A stretch of DNA of 64,000 nucleotides from Planctomycetota bacterium (lineage in GTDB: Bacteria > Planctomycetota > Phycisphaerae > Phycisphaerales > UBA1924): assembly GCA_039819165.1 (NCBI GenBank), contig JBCBSM010000002.1, positions 357,832 to 421,831 on the forward strand. The letters are read 5' to 3'. The notes under the pieces were generated by a model. That model did not search any database. It was not told the origin of the DNA and worked only from the letters and a program-made list of their open reading frames with translations. Made by a program: the position numbers and the translations under genes. This document shows positions 37,105 to 46,435 of the stretch, in pieces (positions within the stretch are counted from its first letter, which is position 1; each line of letters starts with the position of its first letter).

Positions 37105-38466
37105 TCACAGGAACTCGATCGGGCTCCGCGAGGCTACGAACGCGTTCGCCGCTCCACGGCCGGCATCGGCCGCTACGGCGATCAATCCGGGTACCGCCGC
37201 CCCATCCCGGAGCGAGAACAGGGCGGGGTCCAGGCCGATCGCCGCCGGCGTGTGGTGGTAGAGCATCTCGAGGAGAACCGCCGGCGGGCAGCCGTCGCGT
37301 TCGAACAGCCGGCGGGCTTCGTCCAGCACGCAGATGCCCCGCACGGCGACGTCCTCGGGCGGCAGCCCGAGAACCGAGTCGGTCCCCAGGCCGACGGGGA
37401 TGCCCGCGGCGAGCAGATCCCGGTAGCGATGCGGGCCGAAGCGGTCGGCCGCCCCGAAGTAGTCCGACGAGCGGGGGCAGTACGCCGCCCGCACGCCCCG
37501 GGCTGCCAACGCCTCGATGTCGCGGTCGTCGACGTCGTTGAGGTGCACGGCCAGCGCCGGCGGTGAATCGGGCAGCACCCCGATGGCCTGGGCCACCGGC
37601 GACCGGGCCCGGCCGAACTCCGCCGCCACGGCTTCGTCCCAGAGGCCCATGTCCGTGAGGAATGCACGCATGTCCCCCTCGCCGTCGACGATCAGGTCTC
37701 GCTCAGCGGGCGACTCGGCCAGGTGGGTGCACAGCGGGCGTCCGCCGGCGACCTCGGCGGCCCGCTCGTAGCCCCGCACCGAGACCGTGTAGGGCGCGTG
37801 CGGCTGGATGCCCAGCTCGATGGCGCCGCCAGCCACTTCGGCGTCGAGAGCCGCCCGCACGTGGTCGATGGCGGCGTCGGCCCGCTCGGCCAGGCCGAAG
37901 AATTCCAGGTAGGACACCCCCAGCATGCCGGCGGCCCGCAGCTCGGCGGCGGGCACGAGCAGGTCGGCCTCGCCGACGCCGCCGGCGATGTCGCCCACCG
38001 CGGCCGTCCCGCCGCGTTGCAACAGGCCCACGCCCTGACGCACGCTCTCGGCGATGCCCGCGGCGTCCCGCCGCCGCACGTCCAGGATGCCGCGGAGCCA
38101 GGCCACGAATCCGTCCGCGGGATCGTGGGGCACGGGCCCGGCGTGGGTGAGGTCGAGGTGTGCGTGCGCGTTGGCCAGGGCGGGCGCGACAACGGCACCC
38201 GGGAGCTCCAGCCGGTGCGCATCGCTCCAGGCCGGGTGCCGGCGGAGTTCGTCCGTGCTCCCTAGCGCCAGCAAGCGACAACCGACAGGGCCGTCGCCGC
38301 CTTCGGGCGAGAACAGCATCGCGTTGGCGCCGGCGATCTCGCCGGTGGCATCGACGAATCCGCGGCACGTGAGCGCAACAACGCGCGTCCCGGGCGGTGT
38401 CCGCCGGGGCCAGTGCGCATAGCCTGCGTGCGGGACGGACCCCATCGCGTCGCTCGAGCGCGGCAT
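37105..38466 (-). CDS. Amidohydrolase-family deaminase/hydrolase
   Basis: The 453-residue product belongs to the ATZ/TRZ branch of the amidohydrolase superfamily. Metal-ligand and active-site motifs are visible: PALANAHAHLDLTHAG near 110, IQPHAPYTVS near 225, LCTHLAES near 250, AVHLNDVDD near 310, AYCPRSSDYFG and VGLGTDSVLGLPPED near 370. These enzymes deaminate or dechlorinate heterocycles. Some relatives act on 6-amino-6-deoxyfutalosine in the futalosine menaquinone pathway, which would suit the quinol-oxidising complex downstream, but the sequence does not prove this. The ATG at 38464-38466 was chosen over a GTG at 38506-38508. It diverges from the OmpA-like gene. Confidence 0.85.
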   Translation of the reverse strand: MPRSSDAMGSVPHAGYAHWPRRTPPGTRVVALTCRGFVDATGEIAGANAMLFSPEGGDGPVGCRLLALGSTDELRRHPAWSDAHRLELPGAVVAPALANAHAHLDLTHAGPVPHDPADGFVAWLRGILDVRRRDAAGIAESVRQGVGLLQRGGTAAVGDIAGGVGEADLLVPAAELRAAGMLGVSYLEFFGLAERADAAIDHVRAALDAEVAGGAIELGIQPHAPYTVSVRGYERAAEVAGGRPLCTHLAESPAERDLIVDGEGDMRAFLTDMGLWDEAVAAEFGRARSPVAQAIGVLPDSPPALAVHLNDVDDRDIEALAARGVRAAYCPRSSDYFGAADRFGPHRYRDLLAAGIPVGLGTDSVLGLPPEDVAVRGICVLDEARRLFERDGCPPAVLLEMLYHHTPAAIGLDPALFSLRDGAAVPGLIAVAADAGRGAANAFVASRSPIEFL

Positions 38467-38549
38467 GTGATGGGGTGCTTGCACGGACCCCGATAATAGA
38501 TGTTGCACCAGTGCCCGGAGGACTCGGGCCCCGCACGGAGGATTTCACG

Positions 38550-39419
38550 ATGCCAAGGACGATCCGACGCCTGAGGCCCGCGCTGCTCGCAACCGCCGCC
38601 GGAGTGGCGGCCGCGAGCCTGGGCGGCTGCGCCTCGCAGTCCACGCTCGACGCGGCCGAAGCCGACAACAAGAACCTGCGCGAGCAGCTTGTCCAGCGGG
38701 ACCAGGAGATCCGCTCGCTGCGGGACAGCCTGGATAGCGAGCAGCGGCTGCGCCGCCAGGCCGAGGCCGCCACGGGCGACGCCGGCCAGGCGCTCACGCA
38801 GGCGCAGCGGGAGCTGCTGGCCGCCCAGCAGGACCTGGAGCAGTTCGGCGAGGCCCTGGACGACATCGACCTGGCGATCGACCCGCGCACGGACGTCGCG
38901 CTGCGGCGGCTGGCGCAGCGATTCGCCGGTCGCATCCTCTACGACGGCAACGGCATGCTCCGCTTCGCCAGCGACCTGACCTTCGCCTCGGGGTCGGATT
39001 CGGTGACCGACAGCGGCCGCGAGAGCCTGGCCGCACTGGCCGAGGTGCTCAACGCCCCCGAGGCGACCGGCTACGCCATCGAGGTCGTGGGCCACACCGA
39101 TAGCCAGCAGCCCAGCGCCGGCACCCGCCAGCGGCACGCGACCAACATGCACCTCTCGGTGCACCGCTCGATCGCGGTCCGCCGCGAGCTGGTGTCGATG
39201 GGACTTCCCGCCGGCCGCATCAAGGCCGCCGGCTGGGGCGAGCAGCGGCCGCTGGTGCCCAACACCACCACCGGCAACACGCCGCAGAATCGACGCGTCG
39301 AGATCTTCATCCGGCCGGACAGCCAGGGCGCGACCGCGTCCTTTGGCGGCGGCTTCGAGGCGATCGAGGCCGACATCGACGACGCCCGCGGCAGCGGCGG
39401 GCGGATCATCGACAAGTAG
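38550..39419 (+). CDS. OmpA/Pal-like peptidoglycan-binding lipoprotein
   Basis: The 289-residue product has a signal peptide and lipobox (AAASLGGC near residue 27). A coiled coil follows from about 33 to 90 (LREQLVQRDQEIRSLRDSL, REL LAAQQDLEQF pattern), then an OmpA C-terminal domain. That domain includes LTFASGSDSVTDSGRESLAA, VVGHTDSQQPSAGTRQ and GLPAGRIKAAGWGEQRPLVP, plus the NRRVEIFI end (residues ~235-250). It should anchor the outer membrane to peptidoglycan non-covalently. A Gly/Asp tail follows. GGAGG lies eight bases before the ATG. A strong hairpin terminator follows the stop, partly inside the convergent gene. Confidence 0.93.
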   Translation: MPRTIRRLRPALLATAAGVAAASLGGCASQSTLDAAEADNKNLREQLVQRDQEIRSLRDSLDSEQRLRRQAEAATGDAGQALTQAQRELLAAQQDLEQFGEALDDIDLAIDPRTDVALRRLAQRFAGRILYDGNGMLRFASDLTFASGSDSVTDSGRESLAALAEVLNAPEATGYAIEVVGHTDSQQPSAGTRQRHATNMHLSVHRSIAVRRELVSMGLPAGRIKAAGWGEQRPLVPNTTTGNTPQNRRVEIFIRPDSQGATASFGGGFEAIEADIDDARGSGGRIIDK

Positions 39420-39457
39420 CGAATAGACCCTCGCACTGGCGAGCCGATGTGCATCGC

Positions 39458-40363
39458 TTAGGACGCGGCGTCGAACGACGCCGCGTTCTTGTTGGCGTCG
39501 TCGAGCGCGGCATCATCCGCGACCGGCCGCGCCGGCGCGAACGCCCAGGCCAGCGAGAACAGCCCGACGAGCGCGAGCACCGTTGCGGCCAGCAGCGTCC
39601 AGCCCAGCGCGTCCATCGCGCCGCGGCCGAACTGGGGCGCCGGCGCGCCGCTCTTGGGCATGACGTTGAGCGCGGCATCGAACTGCCAGGTGCCGAACTT
39701 GAGCTCGTCGCCCCGCCGCTCCGGGACGGGATCGCCCGCACGGCGGGCCCGCTGCACGCGGCGATTGAAGGACCGCTCGCTCTCTGGGAATCGGAGCGTC
39801 TCCTCCTCGATGGCGCCGTCGGGCATGAGCTCGAGGAGGCGGAAGCGCCAGTCGCCCCGCATGACCTCGCCGAAGCTCTCGGGATCGACGCCGGGGCGTT
39901 GCTGGCGAACGACGATGGCCAGCCGCTCGTCAGTCGCGCCGGTGCTGATGGCCTGCTGCAGCTCACCGATAGACTCGCCGCGCCGGGGCACGAAGCGGAG
40001 CACGCGGAGCCAGGCCTCGTGGCGGCGGAGGCCCGGCACGCTCTCGGGCAGCGAGCTCAGGCCCGAGCGGAGCCGCTCGGTCGCGTCGCCGAATCGCAGC
40101 ACGGCCACGTCCGCGCCATCGGGATCCATGTCATCGGTGATCTCGACGGGGATGCCGGCCCAGGTGAACTCGCGATCGATCACGGGCTGGAAGACGTAGA
40201 GCTCGCGGCCGAACTCGTCGTGGTAGTCGTTGAGGCGGCTGGCCATCTCGGCCGCGACGCCGACGAGCCCGAGCGCACAGAACAGGGCGAGGCCGAGCAG
40301 GGCCCAGCGGCCCCGGGTCCATCGGCGCGGCGGCTGCGTCGTGCTAGGAATCGTCATCTCCAT
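39458..40363 (-). CDS. Unknown two-helix membrane protein ending the oxidase cluster
   Basis: The 301-residue product has an N-terminal helix near residues 20-40 (WALLGLALFCALGLVGVAAE), a periplasmic domain, and a C-terminal helix near 255-278 (WTLLAATVLALVGLFSLAWA). The middle holds ELYVFQPVIDREFTWAGIPV, VLRFGDATERLRSG, the RVLRFVPRRGESIGELQQAI segment and DWRFRLLELMPDGAIEEE. No cofactor motif is seen. It overlaps the coxD stop by 20 bases, so it is translated with the oxidase operon and may be an accessory or assembly factor. Either ATG at 40361-40363 or 40355-40357 could be the start. Confidence 0.7.
   Translation of the reverse strand: MEMTIPSTTQPPRRWTRGRWALLGLALFCALGLVGVAAEMASRLNDYHDEFGRELYVFQPVIDREFTWAGIPVEITDDMDPDGADVAVLRFGDATERLRSGLSSLPESVPGLRRHEAWLRVLRFVPRRGESIGELQQAISTGATDERLAIVVRQQRPGVDPESFGEVMRGDWRFRLLELMPDGAIEEETLRFPESERSFNRRVQRARRAGDPVPERRGDELKFGTWQFDAALNVMPKSGAPAPQFGRGAMDALGWTLLAATVLALVGLFSLAWAFAPARPVADDAALDDANKNAASFDAAS
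39463..39493 (+). terminator. Rho-independent terminator of OmpA-like gene
   Basis: ACGCGGCGTC (39463-39472), loop GAAC, then GACGCCGCGT (39477-39486) form a perfect 10-base stem followed by TCTTGTT. It lies 44 bases after the OmpA-like stop, within the last codons of the convergent gene at 39458..40363. Confidence 0.7.
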
Positions 40364-41114
40364 CGTCGGCGTGCTCCTCGCCCGTCTCGTCGTCATCGCC
40401 GCCGTGGTCATCCGGGTCGTGGGCCAGGAAGAGGCCCGGCGTGAGCCCGTGCCGCACGCGGCTGCGATCGGCGGAGCTGCCATGATCGTCGTGGTGGCCG
40501 TGGCCGGCGTGCTTCTCGGCGAGCTTCTTCTCGTAGGCCTTCTCGCCGATCTCCTGGATCTTCTTGTCCTTGGCATACTGGTAGATCGGGCCGGCGATGT
40601 TCTCGTCCTCGCCGCGGGTCAAGCCGCCCGTGCCGCCGGGCGTTATCTGGGCGGACTTCCATTCGTAGAAGGTATCGCGGTTGCCGAGATCGAGCGCGGT
40701 GAAGCCGATGAACAGCCCCACGCCCATGAGCGTGAAGAGCAGCGTGATCAGGTTGAGACGGTTGTCCCACTGCAGGTGCATGAACACCGCGACGACGAGC
40801 ATGGCCTTGATGGTGGCGATGCTCATGGCGATGAAGACATTGACCAGCGTGGGGATCTCGAGCTCGAAGGTCTCGGCGATCCAGATCTCGGCCCGGGACG
40901 AAGCAACCGTCAGGATGGTGAAGAAGACCAGCGCCGCGAGCACACCGCGGAGCATCCACTTGCCGATCACGTGGTGCTCGTGCTCCTCGCCCGCGTGCTC
41001 CCCGTGGTGCTCGGGGTGGAAGGCGTGCGGATCGGCCATGTAGTCCTGGTATTCGGCCTCCGTCATCGTGGACGGATCGGGCCGGTGCGCCTCGCTGGAT
41101 TGGTCGTGCGACAT
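40344..41114 (-). CDS. coxD: caa3 oxidase subunit IV with His/Asp-rich extensions
   Basis: The 256-residue product contains the prokaryotic COX4 core at about 50-145: three helices, with GVLAALVFFTILTVASSRAE, IAMSIATIKAMLVVAVFMHL and ITLLFTLMGVGLFIGFTALD. Family members are usually ~100 residues. Here a His/Glu-rich N-terminus (HAFHPEHHGEHAGEEHEHH) and a long C-terminal tail rich in His and Asp (HAGHGHHDDHG, then DPDDHGGDDDETGEEHADD) more than double the length. These could bind copper or other divalent metal, which is inference. The gene lies 22 bases after coxC and overlaps the unknown gene downstream. Confidence 0.9.
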   Translation of the reverse strand: MSHDQSSEAHRPDPSTMTEAEYQDYMADPHAFHPEHHGEHAGEEHEHHVIGKWMLRGVLAALVFFTILTVASSRAEIWIAETFELEIPTLVNVFIAMSIATIKAMLVVAVFMHLQWDNRLNLITLLFTLMGVGLFIGFTALDLGNRDTFYEWKSAQITPGGTGGLTRGEDENIAGPIYQYAKDKKIQEIGEKAYEKKLAEKHAGHGHHDDHGSSADRSRVRHGLTPGLFLAHDPDDHGGDDDETGEEHADDGDDDS

Positions 41115-41136
41115 CGCGTGTCTCCTCGTGGGCGCG

Positions 41137-41823
41137 TCAGTGGATGAGGTAGAGCAGCGGGAACAGGAAGATCCAGATCAGATCGACGATGTGCCAATAG
41201 AGGCCGACGTTCTCCACCGCGAGGTAGTTCTTGGGGCCGTAGCGATTCATCTCGTTGCGGACGATGAGCCAGCCGATCAGGCCCATGCCGATGATGACGT
41301 GCGAGGCGTGGATGCCGGTGGCCACGTAGTAGAGGCTCCACCACATGGGCTCCATGGGGTCCTGGGCGTAGGCGTAGTCGAAGAGCACGCCGGGACGCTT
41401 GCCCTCGCCCCACTTGGGGATGTATTCGAGGAACAGCTTGACCACGAGGAAGGCCAGGGCGCAGAACCACGTGATGATGAGGTTGATGCGAGCGGCGGCC
41501 TTGTTGCCCAGCTGGGTGTGGCGGATGGCGGCCGCGATGGTGTAGCTGGAGTAGAGCAGCACCAGCGTGTTCAGCCCGCCCCACCGCCAATCGAGGTAGT
41601 GCGACCCGTTGGCAAAGGCCTCGGGGTACTTCATCCGCATGATGGCGTAGCCGCAGAAGAGGCCGGCAAAGAGCAGCACCTCGGTGGCCAGGAACAGCCA
41701 CATGCCGAACTTGCCGCCGTCGAACTCGTCGTCGCCCGTTCGCCAGTGGTGGCCCTTCTCCACGGTTTCGTGGTAGGGCCGATCCTCGGCGGGCAGGCTG
41801 TCGGTGGGATCGATGGTGGTCAT
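41137..41823 (-). CDS. coxC: Cytochrome c oxidase subunit III
   Basis: The 228-residue heme-copper oxidase subunit III has about five helices. Motifs are KFGMWLFLATEVLLFAGLF near residue 40, LVLLYSSYTIAAAIRHTQLG, ITWFCALAFLVVKLFLEY, YYVATGIHASHVIIGMGLIG with conserved His, and a C-terminal ENVGLYWHIVDLIWIFLFPL. It stabilises the active site of subunit I and may guide proton uptake. It lies 36 bases after coxA. Confidence 0.95.
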   Translation of the reverse strand: MTTIDPTDSLPAEDRPYHETVEKGHHWRTGDDEFDGGKFGMWLFLATEVLLFAGLFCGYAIMRMKYPEAFANGSHYLDWRWGGLNTLVLLYSSYTIAAAIRHTQLGNKAAARINLIITWFCALAFLVVKLFLEYIPKWGEGKRPGVLFDYAYAQDPMEPMWWSLYYVATGIHASHVIIGMGLIGWLIVRNEMNRYGPKNYLAVENVGLYWHIVDLIWIFLFPLLYLIH

Positions 41824-41859
41824 GCGGGCCTCGCGTCCACTCGCGGCATCGGCGTCGAG

Positions 41860-43629
<1,770 letters not shown>

Positions 43630-43674
43630 GGTGCGTCCCTCCAGAAGTCGAATCGGGCGGCCCGGGCGAATCGA

Positions 43675-44976
43675 TCAGCCATCGCCCGGCTCCATCATGC
43701 CCGTGCCATCACCCGCGGCGCCGGCCTGCCCGTCGGCTTGCTCACCCTCGGCCGCCTCGCCCTCCGCGTCGGGATCGACCTGCGCGGCGTCGAGCTCGGC
43801 CTGGGGCGTCGAGGTGCTCAGCGTCTTCATGTACGCGATGATCCAGCCGATCTGCTCGCTGGTCAGGATGCCGTCGTAGGGCACCATCTGATTGGCGTAG
43901 CCGGCCCGGATCTTGGCGCCGGGCACGAGGATGGACTCGCGGAGATGGTTGTCGTCGGCCAGCACCATGCTGCCGTCGGCGTACTGGTTCTCGGTGTTGT
44001 ACAGGTTCAGCCAGGTCGGGCCCGTGCCGGTGCTGCCGTCGACCGAGTGGCACGAGAAGCAGCCCTGCTGCTGCGAGACCAGCTGGCCCCGCTCGGCCAG
44101 CGTGCCCCGCGGCGAGCCGAAGACCTCGAGCTTGGCGTCGTAGATCTCCCGCGGCACGATGCGGATGATCGCCGCCATCTCGGAGTGCGAATCACCGCAG
44201 AACTCGGCGCAGTGCATGACGTGGTCGCGATAGGGATAGGGGCCGAGTTCATCGTCCTGGGGCGACATGGTGACGGCAGTATCGTCCAGCATGTCCGGCG
44301 TGAACGTGTAGCTGGTGTAGCGATTGGGGAAGAGATCCATCTTGGTGCGGAAATCGGGCACCCAGAAGCTGTGGATGACGTCCGTGCTGGTCATCCGCAG
44401 CAGCACGGGCTCGCCCTCGGGGAAGTACCAGACCGGCGCCTCCAGGGACGCGAAGGCCTGCTCGTTCTCGCTGGCCCGGGCGCCGCGGGTCACCGTGGCG
44501 GTCTCGTTAGAGATCTGGCCGTTGGGGTACTCGAGCTTCCAGCTCCACCGGAAGCCGGTCAGGTTGCACTCGATGGCGCCGGCGGGCGCGTAGTTGAGGT
44601 TGACGTAGCCGCGGAAGCCCTCGAAGAACATGAACAGGAAGAACAGCGTGGGGATCACCGTCCAGGTGATCTCCAGGATCGTGTTGTGCGACGCGCTCAC
44701 GGGCGCCGCGACGCCCTTGCGGCGGCGGTAGCGGATGGCGAACAGCACCATCAACGCCATCAGCAGCAGGAAGAAGGCCACCGACGACCACCAGATGAAC
44801 ATGAACATCCAGTCGGCCTGGCGGGCGGCATCGGTGAACGGCCGGTCGCCGAACCAGAAGACGTCCCAGAACTTCTTGGCGGCATCGAAGCCACCCCCAC
44901 CCGAGGAGCCCAGCAGCACGCGGCCCGCGTCAACGGAATCCACAAGCCCATAGATGGACGCCAGCAGCGTGCTCAT
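43675..44976 (-). CDS. coxB: caa3 oxidase subunit II with fused cytochrome c
   Basis: The 433-residue product carries the electron-entry CuA site and a covalently bound heme. Two N-terminal helices (MFMFIWWSSVAFFLLLMALM; ILEITWTVIPTLFFLFMFF) precede the cupredoxin domain. CuA ligands are in TDVIHSFWVPDFR and VMHCAEFCGDSHSEM (Cys-x3-Cys, His, Met). The C-terminal cytochrome c has CFSCHS near 305 and axial Met candidates in ANQMVPYDG. An acidic Ala/Gly tail follows. The fused heme marks a caa3 enzyme, fed here by alternative complex III. Its ATG overlaps the sco stop (ATGA). Confidence 0.96.
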   Translation of the reverse strand: MSTLLASIYGLVDSVDAGRVLLGSSGGGGFDAAKKFWDVFWFGDRPFTDAARQADWMFMFIWWSSVAFFLLLMALMVLFAIRYRRRKGVAAPVSASHNTILEITWTVIPTLFFLFMFFEGFRGYVNLNYAPAGAIECNLTGFRWSWKLEYPNGQISNETATVTRGARASENEQAFASLEAPVWYFPEGEPVLLRMTSTDVIHSFWVPDFRTKMDLFPNRYTSYTFTPDMLDDTAVTMSPQDDELGPYPYRDHVMHCAEFCGDSHSEMAAIIRIVPREIYDAKLEVFGSPRGTLAERGQLVSQQQGCFSCHSVDGSTGTGPTWLNLYNTENQYADGSMVLADDNHLRESILVPGAKIRAGYANQMVPYDGILTSEQIGWIIAYMKTLSTSTPQAELDAAQVDPDAEGEAAEGEQADGQAGAAGDGTGMMEPGDG

Positions 44977-45902
44977 GCGTTCACTCCCACCGCTCTCACC
45001 GCTCCCGCGGCCGGGCCGCGCTCCGAGTCCGCGCGTGCGTCGCGCGCCTTCACCACCCGTTCGCCCAGCTTGAGCACGGCCACGAGGCCGCCCACCAGCA
45101 CGATCGAGATCGCCGCCCCGATCTGCATCACCCGCGTCGCCGCCAGCGCGTAGGAATTGCGATTCGGGTCGTACGAGAAGCAGAACAGCAGCACTCGATC
45201 TCCGAAGCTCGCGCCGATGCGGCCATCCGCGGCATCGAGCAATGCCAGGCGGACCTGCCGAGGCTCGTAGCCGAAGCCATAGAAGTACCGCGAGACGGTG
45301 CCATCGGGCGCCAGCACGACCACGCCCGTCGCGTGGGCGTACTCGTTGACCTCGGGCAGATAGCGGAAGCCGAAGCCCACCGAATCGGCGATGGCCCGCG
45401 ACGTATCGCCGCTGGCCCGCAGGAAGCGATAGCCCTCGGCCACGGTCTCGGGATTGTCGGCGTTCTGCTCGTAGCCCGAGCGGTACAGCGTGGCGTACTG
45501 GCTGGCCTGGGCCTGTGTGTTGGTGGGGTCGAAGGACACCGCCAGCACGTTGAACTCATCGCCGATGGTCCAGTCGTCGAGGCCGTTGAACGCCCGGTTG
45601 AGGTTGTTCAGCAGCGCGGGGCACGCGATCGGGCAGTCGTAGTAGACCATCAGCAAGAGCGTCGGCTTGCCCCGCTCGGGCGCATCCCGCGAGTCGAAGA
45701 AATCGCCCAGGCGGACGGTCTCGCCCTCCACGGTGGTGAGCTCGGCGTCAAGGGGCACTCGCTCGCCGAGCTTCTCGACGATGTCCAGACCCCGCGCCTC
45801 CTCCGGCACCTCGCTGTTGACCACCTGCGCACGCACGGGCGACGCGGCAATGGCCGCGGACGCCGCGAGGAAGGCCAGGATGGTGCGCATCGAGCGTGTC
45901 AT
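44973..45902 (-). CDS. sco: SCO1/SenC copper chaperone with C-terminal anchor
   Basis: SCO proteins deliver copper to the CuA site of subunit II. The 309-residue product has a signal peptide (TILAFLAASAAIAASPVRA) and a thioredoxin-like domain with the copper motif MVYYDCPIACPALL and the third ligand His in VNEYAHATGVVVLAPDG. Unlike typical SCO, which is anchored at the N-terminus, a C-terminal helix (MQIGAAISIVLVGGLVAVLK) and basic tail suggest the anchor is at that end. Its stop overlaps the coxB start, so chaperone and target are translated together. Confidence 0.93.
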   Translation of the reverse strand: MTRSMRTILAFLAASAAIAASPVRAQVVNSEVPEEARGLDIVEKLGERVPLDAELTTVEGETVRLGDFFDSRDAPERGKPTLLLMVYYDCPIACPALLNNLNRAFNGLDDWTIGDEFNVLAVSFDPTNTQAQASQYATLYRSGYEQNADNPETVAEGYRFLRASGDTSRAIADSVGFGFRYLPEVNEYAHATGVVVLAPDGTVSRYFYGFGYEPRQVRLALLDAADGRIGASFGDRVLLFCFSYDPNRNSYALAATRVMQIGAAISIVLVGGLVAVLKLGERVVKARDARADSERGPAAGAVRAVGVNA

Positions 45903-45977
45903 GGGTCGTGCTGGGTCCGTGCGTGCTGCATCCGTTCGTCGTGCGTGCTCCGTCCTGCGGGCGGTTCGCCCGCCCGC

Positions 45978-46361
45978 TTAGCCCCCTCCGGTGCCGTAGC
46001 CCGCCAGTACGCGATCCCGGGCCTCTGCGATGGGGACTCGCACCCGCGTTCCCGTCTCCTCGGCCCAGCCATAGCTCTCGAGGGCCTCGAGGGATTCGTC
46101 GCGGTAGGCGTTGGCCTCGCGAGCGAGGTTCAGGGTTTCGATCTTGTCCTGGCGCACCTGCCGCATGTAGTGGCCGTAGAACAGGCCGACGCCCACGACG
46201 CAGACCACGACGAAGACCACCATGCCGGCGTAGAAGACGAGGATCCCGCGCGTGCTGATGTGGCTGCCGTTCTCGCGCTGCGGCAGGCCCTCTTCGCGCG
46301 AGTGCGCAAACCAGTCGTCGTGCTGGTCGTGTTCGTCGTGATGGACGGGCGCGTCGGACAT
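45978..46361 (-). CDS. Small single-pass protein between ACIII and oxidase genes
   Basis: The 127-residue product has a His/Asp-rich N-terminus (HHDEHDQHDDWFAHSREEG), one helix at about 38-62 (GILVFYAGMVVFVVVCVVGV) and a C-terminal soluble part (IETLNLAREANAYRDESLEA) with a final AGYGTGGG. It sits where R. marinus has the small membrane subunit ActG, so it may be a structural subunit, but I see no sequence proof. It follows actF by 74 bases, a gap that contains an inverted repeat, and precedes sco by 75. Confidence 0.72.
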   Translation of the reverse strand: MSDAPVHHDEHDQHDDWFAHSREEGLPQRENGSHISTRGILVFYAGMVVFVVVCVVGVGLFYGHYMRQVRQDKIETLNLAREANAYRDESLEALESYGWAEETGTRVRVPIAEARDRVLAGYGTGGG

Positions 46362-46409
46362 GGTTGCTTCCTGGATCGTCGTTCCCTGGGATCGTCGTTT
46401 CTTGCCCAG

Positions 46410-46424
46410 CAGTACAATTTACTG
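46410..46424. promoter_or_regulatory. Inverted repeat between actF and the oxidase genes
   Basis: CAGTA-CAATT-TACTG is a perfect 5-base inverted repeat in an unusually AT-rich patch (46411-46428) of the 74-base gap upstream of the small membrane protein gene. It may be an operator or an internal promoter. TACTGT here also occurs in the AT-rich actA/ctaA gap. Confidence 0.4.
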
Positions 46425-46435
46425 TATGACAGCGT

